Shown: positions 1 through 7,683 of the stretch, one piece after another
Numbering within the stretch: the stretch's first letter is position 1
How the letters are laid out: each line of letters opens with the position of its first letter
Assembly: GCA_020073645.1 (NCBI GenBank)
Contig: JAIQET010000015.1
Coordinates: 1-64,000 of the forward strand
Length of the DNA stretch: 64,000 bases
Direction: 5' to 3'
DNA from: Terriglobia bacterium
GTDB lineage: Bacteria; Acidobacteriota; Terriglobia; Terriglobales; Acidobacteriaceae
The notes under the pieces: generated by a model
Told to the model about the DNA's origin: nothing
Database searches by the model: none
The model's input: only the letters and a program-made list of their open reading frames with translations
Position numbers and translations under genes: made by a program

Positions 1-1
1 A

Positions 2-40
2 CTGGGGCAAGAGGCCTCAAACGCCGGCCCCTTGCCCCAG
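2..40. repeat. Inverted repeat at window edge
   Basis: Perfect 10-bp arms (CTGGGGCAAG at 2-11, CTTGCCCCAG at 31-40) enclose a GC-rich loop that can pair further. It may be the terminator or an extragenic palindrome belonging to a gene left of the window. No T-tract follows, so a terminator role is uncertain. Confidence 0.4.
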
Positions 41-148
41 ACCCCCATCCCCGCTGCGCAGAAAGGCATGTGGGGCGAACAAAAACCGGAGAAAGTCTCA
101 TTATCTCTGGACTAAAGATGGGGGGCAGGTCACTTCGCTGTAAGCAAA

Positions 149-179
149 ATCGGCAATTGGCAATCGGCAATCGAAAATC
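149..179. repeat. Heptamer tandem repeat (ATCGGCA-like)
   Basis: Four head-to-tail 7-bp units (ATCGGCA, ATTGGCA, ATCGGCA, ATCGAAA) plus ATC lie in the intergenic stretch just ahead of the methyltransferase start at 208. The period is exactly seven, which resembles the short tandemly repeated repetitive (STRR) heptamers known from cyanobacteria. No coding role is likely. Confidence 0.7.
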
Positions 180-192
180 TCTCCCGATCTCG

Positions 193-198
193 TATACT
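193..198 (+). promoter_or_regulatory. Candidate -10 box (TATACT)
   Basis: TATACT ends ten bases before the ATG at 208, so transcription would begin at or almost at the start codon. No convincing -35 hexamer is seen at 16-18 bp; that position lies in the end of the heptamer repeat. It is only a candidate. Confidence 0.25.
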
Positions 199-207
199 GC
201 CCCTGCC

Positions 208-855
208 ATGGGACTAAGGCGCTTGTTTAAGAAGGAGAAGCAGGAACACCGCATTCTGCGGCAGATGGAGCGCGCGGGCGATGTCCTGCAGCCGGAGTAT
301 CACCGGGCAACGCCCGAGTGTCCGCATCCCGAACACTGGAGCATGTTCGACTCCATGACCGCGGAGGTCGAGGTGCTGGAGTTTCTGCGCACCATGGTGA
401 CCACCATCAAGCCCGAGCTCATTGTCGAAACTGGCACGTTCAGCGGAGTCAGCACCATCTGGCTGGCCGAGGGCCTGAAAGCCAACGGGCGGGGCAAGAT
501 CATCAGTTGCGAATTCGATCCCGTGGTTTTTGCCAAAGCGAAGGAGCGAATTGACAAGTCAGCGGTAGCGGAATGGATCGAGCTGCGCAACGAGTCCAGC
601 CTGGAGATGAAGGTCGAAGGAAAGATTGATCTATTTTTCAGCGACAGCGACATGCCGGTGCGGGAGCAGGAGGTACGGCGCTTTCTGCCGCAGATCAATC
701 CCTGGGGAGTTATTCTCATGCACGACGCGAGTTCGCATCTGAAGATTGTCCGCGAGGCGGCGTTGAAGCTGGAGAGGGAAGGCCTGATCTCGGTGATACT
801 GTTGCCCACTCCGCGCGGACTGGTTGTCGCGCAGAAGAAAGAAAATCGAAAATAA
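208..855 (+). CDS. Class I SAM-dependent methyltransferase (Methyltransf_24-like)
   Basis: A 215-residue cytosolic protein. The SAM-binding motif I region reads VETGTFSGVST, followed by an acidic strand end (SCEFD) and a later DLFFSDSD strand, the usual Rossmann order. The family methylates O- or N-sites on small molecules or sugars; the substrate cannot be read here. The reading frame is open further upstream (to 70), but that part runs through an intergenic heptamer repeat, so the ATG at 208, giving MGLRRLF, is preferred. The gene stands alone, with a hairpin 50 bp downstream. Confidence 0.75.
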   Translation: MGLRRLFKKEKQEHRILRQMERAGDVLQPEYHRATPECPHPEHWSMFDSMTAEVEVLEFLRTMVTTIKPELIVETGTFSGVSTIWLAEGLKANGRGKIISCEFDPVVFAKAKERIDKSAVAEWIELRNESSLEMKVEGKIDLFFSDSDMPVREQEVRRFLPQINPWGVILMHDASSHLKIVREAALKLEREGLISVILLPTPRGLVVAQKKENRK

Positions 856-904
856 GGCGAAACCTGGAACCCGTCTCGCCCAACCGTCCATCGAACGATC
901 CCGC

Positions 905-928
905 CCTATGGCACTTTCGTGCCATAGG
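905..928. repeat. Intergenic palindrome (CCTATGGCAC)
   Basis: Perfect 10-bp arms CCTATGGCAC / GTGCCATAGG around a TTTC loop, about 50 bp after the methyltransferase stop. There is no T-run after it, so it is either a weak terminator or a REP-like extragenic palindrome. Confidence 0.6.
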
Positions 929-1070
929 CTGCCACAACCGGGCTATTGGCAACGTTTTGCCCGCTACCTACCATGAATCATACCAGTTAAGAAATTTGGG
1001 ACAGTGTGCGTGATTGTACTGCAGCACAACTGTTGTCCTTGTCGTTTACTGGGAAGAATGGGGGAACTCC

Positions 1071-1235
1071 GTGGCAAGGTTCTTACAACGGCTTTGGAAG
1101 GATGAACAAGGCCAGGACATCGCCGAATACGCGGTGATGCTGGCGGTCATCCTGGTGATCGTCGTGGGGACGATTCGCTTGATTGGCGGCAACGCCAACA
1201 ACGTGTTTTCGTCTGTTGGCAGTGCGATCCAGTAA
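1071..1235 (+). CDS. Flp/Fap-type (type IVb) pilin
   Basis: A 54-residue class IVb prepilin. A short basic leader ends in G, followed by QDIAEYAVMLAVILVIVVG: the prepilin-peptidase site G|xxxxEY and a hydrophobic assembly helix. Such proteins form tight-adherence (Tad) pili after cleavage and export. The start is taken as GTG at 1071, behind a run of G, because the upstream in-frame ATG (1014) would put a long non-basic stretch before the cleavage site. No tad assembly genes adjoin it, so it is a solitary pilin gene, common in soil bacteria where pilin and tad loci are separated. Confidence 0.8.
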   Translation: MARFLQRLWKDEQGQDIAEYAVMLAVILVIVVGTIRLIGGNANNVFSSVGSAIQ

Positions 1236-1313
1236 AACCCCGCAGTGTTGATCGGCAAACTCGCGTAGTCTCCCCAGCCCGCAGTTACTGCTGTCCTCAT
1301 CTCCTCCTAACAG

Positions 1314-1343
1314 AAAAGCCTGGGTCTATGCCCAGGCCTTTTT
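1314..1343 (+). terminator. Rho-independent terminator after pilin
   Basis: GCCTGGG / CCCAGGC stem with a six-base loop followed by CTTTTTC. The A-run before the stem could also let it work for the convergent M48 gene that ends at 1378. Confidence 0.8.
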
Positions 1344-1377
1344 CTGGCTATGCAGTCAGTGTCGATCGCTTTCAATC

Positions 1378-3114
1378 TTACTTTGCCGGATCCGTGCTCA
1401 CCGGGGCGGTGCTGGCCACTTTGTCCGGAGAAGCGCTCGACAGCCGCGTCAGATAGGGGAAGAAGGGCGTCACCTGGAACGGCATCTTCTCCGCCGGAGA
1501 GATCAGGGCAACTGGCTTGGCCTTCAATAACTCGATGCGGTTGCTCCAGGGATCCAGCTTCACCCGTCCACCCAGCGGCAAAGCCGCGACCTGATCGGTG
1601 CGCTGCATCTGCAGTTGCGGAGCGGAGTTGAGCAAGGCTGACATGCGGATGGACTTCCCGCTGGCCAGTCCGTTGCCCATGTGAGGCCGGATCAGGTTCT
1701 TGAGATCGGGGCCACGCGCCTGCAGAGCTTTCAGGAACAGTCCCGCGCTGGCCAGCTTGTCCTTGTAAGGAGAATTTCCAAGCAACTCCAGCGCTTTTTT
1801 GTCGGCAGCCTCTTCATCGGCTGCGCTGCGGCTGAAGTCGAGGCGGTCGAAGGTCTCTTCGTCCCGGAAGAACATGCGGTCATCGAACGCGTACTTGGAA
1901 TCCAGGCGATGGCCCAGGACGATGTGACTGAGTTCATGGGCCAGTACCATGGCCAGGGAAGCCTCGTCGGGCAACACGTCCAGCAAGCCGCGGCTGATCA
2001 CGATGGTGTGTCCGATGGTGAATGACTCCAGCGGTGCAGTCAGCAGCACCCGGGTGCGCACCTCGGGCTGAACGTCGAGATTGTTGGTGACGATCAGGTT
2101 GTTGACCACGATGTTCAGGGTCTTGTCGACTTCGCCTTCGGGCGCCAGCAGGCCAATCTTCTGCAAACGTTCCAGGGCGTTGTCCTCCGCCTGGCGCTGC
2201 CACAAACGCTCGCTCTCGACCGGAGTGGCGTCCTGCCCTGCATCGCTCTGGTCGCGGACGGTCTGCGGAGCGTCCACCGTGATCTGAGTGAATTCCTCGT
2301 TGTGGGCCAGGTGCTGCAGGTCATACGCCCAGAGCCGGGTCTGGGCCTTGAAGCGCAGGGTCCTGTAACCGCGATAACGCTGGTCGGACTCCTCGCTGTA
2401 GATGTAAGCGGGCAACCACAGGCCGGGCCGCAGGTTCAGCCGCCAGCTGTCGAAGTGCAGGTAATAGCCGTACTTGGGGTGGGGATAATAAGTGCCATTG
2501 AAGCGCACGATGTTGTAGTCCTGGTCTTCCACCCAGATTCGTCCCAGGAAGCGGCCATCGCCGGTATGCGGTTTGGGTTGGACATCAATGACCAGGCAAC
2601 GAACCTCTCCCAGAAATTCGCGGCGCACGAAGGTGAAGTCGTAGGCCTTGCGCTGGAAGTCGTCATCCAGGATGACCATCTGGGCAAAGCCGAGCGGCAG
2701 GAAGCGCATGGAATACAGGCTGGTCAGCTTGGAAACCACGCGAGTGCCGAAGCCGGGTTGGCCCAGGAACGAGCGGTCCTCGGTGCCGTCGGTCAGGTCG
2801 AGGCGGCCGAGGAAATACTGATCGCTGGCCGGAGCCTCTCCCACTTCCTTGTCCGGTTTGAAGTTTTGAATATAGGTCTCCGCCAGCGGGTGCATATGGC
2901 GCACCTGGGCGGTGAAGAAATGTTCACGTTCCACCATGCGATCGATCACCTGGTTGAACGATGCGGGTGGGAGCGGGGGCATACTAAGCTGGGCCGAAGC
3001 CTGATCGCGAACCGGTGACAGACTTCCAGTGGAATTGCTGTCCTGAGCAAGGGCCCATGCCGCAACTACCACCAGCACGAATAACGCTGAGAAAGCGGTC
3101 CTGAGAATACGCAT
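1378..3114 (-). CDS. Secreted M48-family metalloprotease with LolA-like N-terminal part
   Basis: 578 residues with an N-terminal signal peptide (cut near ALAQ, residue 24). The zinc motif HELSH is at about 393-397, and a DEEAAD segment some 40 residues later supplies the third ligand, as in M48 (HtpX/BepA-like) peptidases. Residues about 60-270 are unlike a peptidase. They contain repeated beta-strand phrases on lipid-carrier style (RIWVEDQDYNIVRFNGTYYP, GLWLPAYIYSEES), suggesting a LolA/outer-membrane-lipoprotein-sorting-like fold. It probably acts in the periplasm on envelope proteins. A clear AAGGA ribosome site precedes the ATG. It lies 27 bp after the TonB-like gene, so the two likely form one transcription unit. 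Confidence 0.8.
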   Translation of the reverse strand: MRILRTAFSALFVLVVVAAWALAQDSNSTGSLSPVRDQASAQLSMPPLPPASFNQVIDRMVEREHFFTAQVRHMHPLAETYIQNFKPDKEVGEAPASDQYFLGRLDLTDGTEDRSFLGQPGFGTRVVSKLTSLYSMRFLPLGFAQMVILDDDFQRKAYDFTFVRREFLGEVRCLVIDVQPKPHTGDGRFLGRIWVEDQDYNIVRFNGTYYPHPKYGYYLHFDSWRLNLRPGLWLPAYIYSEESDQRYRGYRTLRFKAQTRLWAYDLQHLAHNEEFTQITVDAPQTVRDQSDAGQDATPVESERLWQRQAEDNALERLQKIGLLAPEGEVDKTLNIVVNNLIVTNNLDVQPEVRTRVLLTAPLESFTIGHTIVISRGLLDVLPDEASLAMVLAHELSHIVLGHRLDSKYAFDDRMFFRDEETFDRLDFSRSAADEEAADKKALELLGNSPYKDKLASAGLFLKALQARGPDLKNLIRPHMGNGLASGKSIRMSALLNSAPQLQMQRTDQVAALPLGGRVKLDPWSNRIELLKAKPVALISPAEKMPFQVTPFFPYLTRLSSASPDKVASTAPVSTDPAK

Positions 3115-3141
3115 ACAATCCTTTTCCCGAAGCTGATTGCT

Positions 3142-4185
3142 TCAGGCCAACTGAAAGACGATGTGGAGCACGGCGGTGGAGTCGGCGGGCTGGCCATCCC
3201 GCAGAGCCGGTTTGAAACGAATCTGTTGCGCAGCCTGGACGGCGGTCTCGTCCAGTCCGTGACCCAGGCCGCGGACCACCCGTACCACCCGCAGCTTGCC
3301 CGAGGACTCGAACACTACTTCCAGCAGCACCTCACCTTCGATGTGCATCTTCCGCGCTTCTTCTGTGTAAGCGGGAGTGGGCTTGGAAATAATCTCCGCA
3401 GGGAGCAGTTTGGGCGTTGCGGCCTCGGCCGACTTGGAACGGATCTGGTTGGGTGCGACCGGTTCCGTGTCTCCGAAGCCGCTCTGCCGCACCGTGCCGC
3501 GGGACGTGTTCACGCGACCACTGCCGTCGCCGGTGGCCACCCCGTTGCCGAATCCCGCGCTGGCCACCACACCCCGGGCGCCTCTGGCTCCGCCAGTTCC
3601 GTTGCCATAGCCGGGTCCAGAGGGCAGGTCATAGGAGCCCAGTTGGGCGATGTTTACCGGTTTGCCGTGGTTGTCTCTGGCGGGCACGCCGTTGGGGTCG
3701 CCGAAGCCTCCGGTCTGCACCTGTTGCGGTGCGCGCGCAATGGTGGGAGGCGCCGAGCTGCCGGTGGAGAAAACATTAGTCTTCACCAGCTCCCGGGGAA
3801 TGACGGGAGCGGTCGGCGGTAACGCGACCGGCTTGGCGGACACCTCAATCTTGGGCGCTGTGGGCGGATCATCCACGCGCACCTTTGGCTTTTCCGGAGG
3901 CAGCCGTAGGGCGTTTGGAGAAGGTGTTTCCAGGTGAGCCGCAACCGGAGGCTTGATGAGCCGCACCGGTGCGGGTTCGTGATTCACCGGTGGCGGGGTG
4001 CTAACCAACTGGATGAAGTGGTAGTCATGGGCGGGGAGAACCAACACGTCGGGGTGGAGCACTCCGACCCAGGCCAGCACCAGCAGGGCAATGCTCTGCG
4101 TGCCCATGCTGAACACAAACTCCCTCCATGGTGGCCGCCTCTGAGGAAGTCCGGCGAACAAGCCATAGCTGGGAGCTGACGACAT
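3142..4185 (-). CDS. TonB-family energy-transducer protein
   Basis: 347 residues. One hydrophobic segment sits near the N-terminus (about residues 27-50). A long proline-rich, then Gly/Asn-rich linker spans the periplasm. A C-terminal TonB_C domain (last ~85 residues) contains the typical YTEEARKMHIEGEVLLEVVF and a RFKPALRDGQPA phrase. TonB proteins carry proton-motive-force energy to outer-membrane receptors. No ExbB/ExbD or receptor gene is in the window, so its partner system is elsewhere. The ATG at 4185 is chosen over an upstream TTG (4233); neither has a strong ribosome site. It precedes the M48 protease gene in the same orientation. Confidence 0.85.
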   Translation of the reverse strand: MSSAPSYGLFAGLPQRRPPWREFVFSMGTQSIALLVLAWVGVLHPDVLVLPAHDYHFIQLVSTPPPVNHEPAPVRLIKPPVAAHLETPSPNALRLPPEKPKVRVDDPPTAPKIEVSAKPVALPPTAPVIPRELVKTNVFSTGSSAPPTIARAPQQVQTGGFGDPNGVPARDNHGKPVNIAQLGSYDLPSGPGYGNGTGGARGARGVVASAGFGNGVATGDGSGRVNTSRGTVRQSGFGDTEPVAPNQIRSKSAEAATPKLLPAEIISKPTPAYTEEARKMHIEGEVLLEVVFESSGKLRVVRVVRGLGHGLDETAVQAAQQIRFKPALRDGQPADSTAVLHIVFQLA

Positions 4186-4604
4186 AATAAACGTCTGATG
4201 TGCAGCTGCGCTCGATAGCTGCCTTCTGGCCAAATTTATCGCGACGAAGGGCGATCGCTTCCGGCCCCCGGTGGCTACCCAGGAGGATCAGGAAGAAGAT
4301 ACTTCCGATCTCTGAGAGCACGAATGAGACCACTTTTGTCCGCAAAAGACAGAAGTAAGCGGTTGTTTTCGCAGCTACTTAGGTTGATTGCAATGCATCT
4401 TACCAAAACCTGGGGTGAGGAAGGCAAAAATTTACACGTCTTTGCCCTTTTGAGTGGACGGCAAGGCCATCATGGGAATGGGCGCGGATTTGGGAGGATT
4501 GGGGAATTCTGTAGTTTCTTGCCGGAGGTACGCTGAGTGAGCCGGGTCGCTTCTTCAAATTCCCCAATTACCCGATTACCAAATTACACAATTACCCAAT
4601 CCCT
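4186..4604. other. Intergenic region with octamer repeats
   Basis: About 420 bp between two minus-strand genes with no credible coding. Its right half holds the period-8 repeat described separately. The left part should contain the promoter of the TonB-M48 unit, but no good -35/-10 pair could be picked out. Confidence 0.6.
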
Positions 4605-4605
4605 C
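4486..4605. repeat. Octamer tandem repeat in inverted arrangement
   Basis: Six consecutive 8-bp units (AATTCCCC, AATTACCC, GATTACCA, AATTACAC, AATTACCC, AATCCCTC) occupy 4558-4605. They end at the stop codon of the dehydrogenase gene. A shorter degenerate block (4486-4509) lies 50 bp to the left and carries the reverse complement; the 11-bp arms 4498-4508 and 4558-4568 match perfectly. The transcript could fold into a long hairpin. Confidence 0.75.
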
Positions 4606-5963
4606 TAGCAGCGCACGATCTTCGCGTCGTGCAGGCCACGGGTGGCGTTGCGCGTGTCCACCACCAACTGGGATTCCTGCACGATGCGGGCGTAGTCGTA
4701 GTCGGAATGATCGGTCACAATCAGCACGCAGTCGTACTGGCCGAGGTTTTCCAGGGGAGCGCACGTCATTTGGAGATCATACTTGCGCCCCTTACCGACG
4801 CGGGGGAAATAGGGGTCGTGATAGCTGACCTGGGCGCCCTCTTTCTGCAATAACTCGATGATGGTTAGGGCGGGAGATTCACGCAGGTCGTCGATATCTT
4901 TCTTGTACGCCACTCCCAGCACCAGAACGCGGGCGCCGTTCAAAGCCTTCTTGTGCTGGTTGAGCGCACTCACCACGGAAGCCAGCACGTGATATGGCAT
5001 GGAGATGTTGATTTCGCCGGCCAGTTCGATGAAGCGGGTGCGGAAGTCCCACTCCTTGGCTTTCCAGGAGAGGTAAAAAGGATCGACGGGAATGCAGTGT
5101 CCGCCCAGCCCCGGTCCGGGATAGAAGGGCTGAAATCCGAAGGGCTTGGTGGAGGCCGCCTCGATGACTTCCCAGATATCCAATCCCATGCGCAGGCACA
5201 AGAGTTTGAGTTCGTTGACCAGAGCGATGTTGACGCAGCGGTAAATGTTTTCCAGAAGCTTGGTCATTTCCGCTGCCGCCGGGGAAGAGACGCGCACAAT
5301 GCGGTTGAAGATGGCGCCGTACAGCGCCGCCGCCACCTCCGACGCCTGGGGATCAAGACCGCCAATGACTTTAGGGATGTCGCGCCGGGCCACCGTCTGA
5401 TTGCCCGGGTCCTCGCGTTCGGGAGAGAAGGCGACGTAAAACTCCTGTCCAGTGGAGGCGCCGCCGCGCGCGGCCTTCAGCCCATGCTGGTTGCCTTTCT
5501 CCAGGATCGGGATCAGTACTTCTTCGGTAGTGCCGGGATAGGTGGTGCTTTCGAGCACGACCAATTGCCCAGCATGGAGATGGGGGGCAATGGCGGTTGC
5601 GGTGTCGGTGATGAAGCTCAGATCCGGTTCGTGGTATTCGTTAAGCGGCGTGGGCACGCAGATGATGATGGCATCCATCTTCGCGAGCTGGGAATAATCA
5701 GCCGTGGCGGCAAATCCGCGGGCCCGCGCTTGCTGAATCTCGGTGGCCGGAATGCGATAAATGTAGGAGCCCCCCTCCGCTAGGGTTGCCACCTTACGCT
5801 GGTCTATGTCGAACCCGGTGACGGGGAACTTCTGCTCGCTGTAAAGCAAGGCCAGGGGAAGGCCGACGTAGCCCAGACCGATGATGGCCACTCTTGCCTG
5901 GCGGGCTTCGACTTTGGCTTTAAGTTCGGAAGATTGGGTGGCGGGCACAGAGCGTGTAGTCAT
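4605..5963 (-). CDS. UDP-N-acetyl-D-glucosamine 6-dehydrogenase (WbpA-like)
   Basis: 452-residue nucleotide-sugar dehydrogenase. The NAD-binding GLGYVG motif is at 29-34 and the catalytic cysteine is C290 in GGHCIPVDP. The stretch TKPFGFQPFYPGPGLGGHC is typical of WbpA/WecC-type enzymes acting on UDP-HexNAc rather than UDP-glucose. The reaction is a two-step NAD-dependent oxidation of C6 giving a UDP-HexNAc uronic acid for surface polysaccharide. An upstream TTG (5984) is possible, but the ATG at 5963 fits the family better. It sits near the exopolysaccharide genes, though separated and in its own unit. Confidence 0.88.
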   Translation of the reverse strand: MTTRSVPATQSSELKAKVEARQARVAIIGLGYVGLPLALLYSEQKFPVTGFDIDQRKVATLAEGGSYIYRIPATEIQQARARGFAATADYSQLAKMDAIIICVPTPLNEYHEPDLSFITDTATAIAPHLHAGQLVVLESTTYPGTTEEVLIPILEKGNQHGLKAARGGASTGQEFYVAFSPEREDPGNQTVARRDIPKVIGGLDPQASEVAAALYGAIFNRIVRVSSPAAAEMTKLLENIYRCVNIALVNELKLLCLRMGLDIWEVIEAASTKPFGFQPFYPGPGLGGHCIPVDPFYLSWKAKEWDFRTRFIELAGEINISMPYHVLASVVSALNQHKKALNGARVLVLGVAYKKDIDDLRESPALTIIELLQKEGAQVSYHDPYFPRVGKGRKYDLQMTCAPLENLGQYDCVLIVTDHSDYDYARIVQESQLVVDTRNATRGLHDAKIVRC

Positions 5964-6131
5964 GATGGAAAAGTAGTACCCCAAAATTCTAGCATGCTGT
6001 CTGACGTCGTTAGCGCCGGATGTAGGCTACATTCTTACGCTTTCGCGGCTGTTTGTGGCGTAGTCTCGATTACTTCAGTCACCTGACAAAATCCGCATCG
6101 CAGGGTACACCGGAGGGTGTTCAAGACGACC

Positions 6132-6707
6132 ATGATGAGCAAGCAGCGAGTGCTGCTCCCGCTGGCAGGGGTCCTTCTGCTGTGCGTGGCGGCCACTTCG
6201 GGGTGGTTCCTGGTCGTCGACCAGCCGCGCGAAGCGGACGTCATCCTGGTCATCGCCGGCGAAACCGACCGGCGTCCGGCACGCGGGCTGGAGCTGCTGA
6301 ATCAAGGGTATGCACCGCGGATGATTCTGAATGTCCCGGCTGGGGCGACGATCTATCAATGGACTCAGCTGGAGCTGGCGCAACGCTACGTCGAGGGTCT
6401 ACCCCAGGCGCGGGCGGTCACCGTCTGCCCGATCTACGGACTTTCCACCAAGGCAGAAGCACGGGACGCGGCCCGTTGCCTGCAAAACGCGGGGCGGAGG
6501 GTTCTGCTGGTTACCTCCGACTATCACACCCGCCGGGCGCTAAGCACCTTTGAGCGGGAAGTGCAGAATCACGATTGCAGCGTGGCGGCGGCGTATGATC
6601 CGCGCGAGTTCGGGGTGCAGTGGTGGCGCCACCGGGAGTGGGCCAAGGTGAATCTTGAGGAGTGGATGCGGCTGGTGTGGTGGGAAGTGGTGGATCGGTG
6701 GCGATAG
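6132..6707 (+). CDS. DUF218/YdcF-SanA-ElyC family envelope protein
   Basis: 191 residues with an N-terminal membrane anchor or signal segment (about residues 6-25), then the DUF218 alpha/beta domain. Seen are the early acidic strand (EADVILVIAGETDRRPARG), the later STKAEARDAA segment, and VTSDYHTRRA near the end, all typical of the family. Members are linked to cell-wall and envelope polysaccharide processing, but their chemistry is poorly known. The GGAGG at 6112-6116 fits badly with both GTG 6117 (no spacing) and ATG 6132 (15 bp), so the start is uncertain. It lies beside exopolysaccharide genes. Confidence 0.7.
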   Translation: MMSKQRVLLPLAGVLLLCVAATSGWFLVVDQPREADVILVIAGETDRRPARGLELLNQGYAPRMILNVPAGATIYQWTQLELAQRYVEGLPQARAVTVCPIYGLSTKAEARDAARCLQNAGRRVLLVTSDYHTRRALSTFEREVQNHDCSVAAAYDPREFGVQWWRHREWAKVNLEEWMRLVWWEVVDRWR

Positions 6708-6824
6708 CATTCCGGGTACATATCGTAGCTGTCTCTTGCCTCACACCCAGCCCCGTTTTTTCCGCAAAACAGTGATCAGACCACAGTTCCCGGTTCTCAG
6801 CAGACGCGGTGACCAGAAAGACAA

Positions 6825-6853
6825 TTGACGGGCCGGGGAGTACAGGCTACGAT
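6825..6853 (+). promoter_or_regulatory. Sigma-70-type promoter for FecR-domain gene
   Basis: TTGACG and TACGAT are separated by exactly 17 bp. The predicted transcript starts around 6860, which excludes the in-frame ATG at 6852 and supports the start at 6888. Confidence 0.5.
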
Positions 6854-6887
6854 GGCGCAAAACACCTTCAAACGTGGGAGTCGAGGA

Positions 6888-7547
6888 ATGTGCGTGTCGA
6901 TGCTCCGCAATGCGCTTTGTTGGATGATGATCGCAGTGTTCCCCTTGTCGCTGATGGCCGCCGACTCCGGCGCCGCCATGCTGTATGCCAAGGGGCCGGC
7001 GTGGATCAACGGCAGTACGGTTCCCCGCTCGTCTGCGATTTTCCCCGGCGATCTGGTGCAGACCAGGACTGACTCGGTAGCCAATATCAATGCTACAGGC
7101 TCGAGCGTGATGGTCCTGTCGGACTCCCTTGTAAAGTTCGAAGGGAACGCGGTTTCGGTGGAGCATGGCAGTGTGAGCGTAGCCACTTCCAAGGGCATGA
7201 TGACCCGCGCCGGCGAGGTGACTGTGGCGCCGGCGACCGGTGCCTGGACAGAATTCGAAGTCACCGACGTGGATGGAACCGTCCAGATTGTGGCGCGTAA
7301 AGGGGACGTGAGCATCAGTGACGGATCGGGCACCAGCAGCACCCTGCCACAGGGTGAGGAGACGACTCGCGATGAGTCGCAAGCCCACAAGAAAGACAAG
7401 CGCAAGGGCGCCGGGGCAGCACCAGCGGCCGCCCCCGGCGTTCTGAACTCTCCCTACGCCATTGCTCTTGGGGCTGCGGCCGTGGGTGGCTTGCTAACCT
7501 GGGTCCTGATCCAGGGGGATGAGCCGATGAGTAACTCAATTCCCTAG
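6888..7547 (+). CDS. FecR-domain secreted protein
   Basis: 219 residues. The signal peptide (MCVSMLRNALCWMMIAVFPL, ending near LMAAD) is followed by a FecR-type beta domain (about 30-140): VNG-like entry, IFPGDLVQTRTDSVANI, LSDSLVKFEG and a VATSKGMMTRAG strand. A Lys/Ala-rich linker leads to a C-terminal hydrophobic helix (about 185-205) that could anchor it. FecR domains in this phylum are often not iron-related and occur as stand-alone envelope proteins. The start is supported by GGGAG seven bases upstream and by the promoter position. Confidence 0.75.
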   Translation: MCVSMLRNALCWMMIAVFPLSLMAADSGAAMLYAKGPAWINGSTVPRSSAIFPGDLVQTRTDSVANINATGSSVMVLSDSLVKFEGNAVSVEHGSVSVATSKGMMTRAGEVTVAPATGAWTEFEVTDVDGTVQIVARKGDVSISDGSGTSSTLPQGEETTRDESQAHKKDKRKGAGAAPAAAPGVLNSPYAIALGAAAVGGLLTWVLIQGDEPMSNSIP

Positions 7548-7683
7548 TTTCAAACCAGTTCCACCCCGCGCCAGGGCGAGTGGATCCTGCCCGTCCAGAG
7601 AAGAGATCTGACATATTCTTTACCACCCTGCAGCGCATCCAAGTCCACACGTGCGCTAGAATTGCGCGTTTGGCGAGGTCTCC

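Noticed and set aside
905-920. Sigma-54-like TGGCAC before the pilin gene
   Set aside because: The GC element is not at the required 10-base distance and the bases belong to a hairpin arm.
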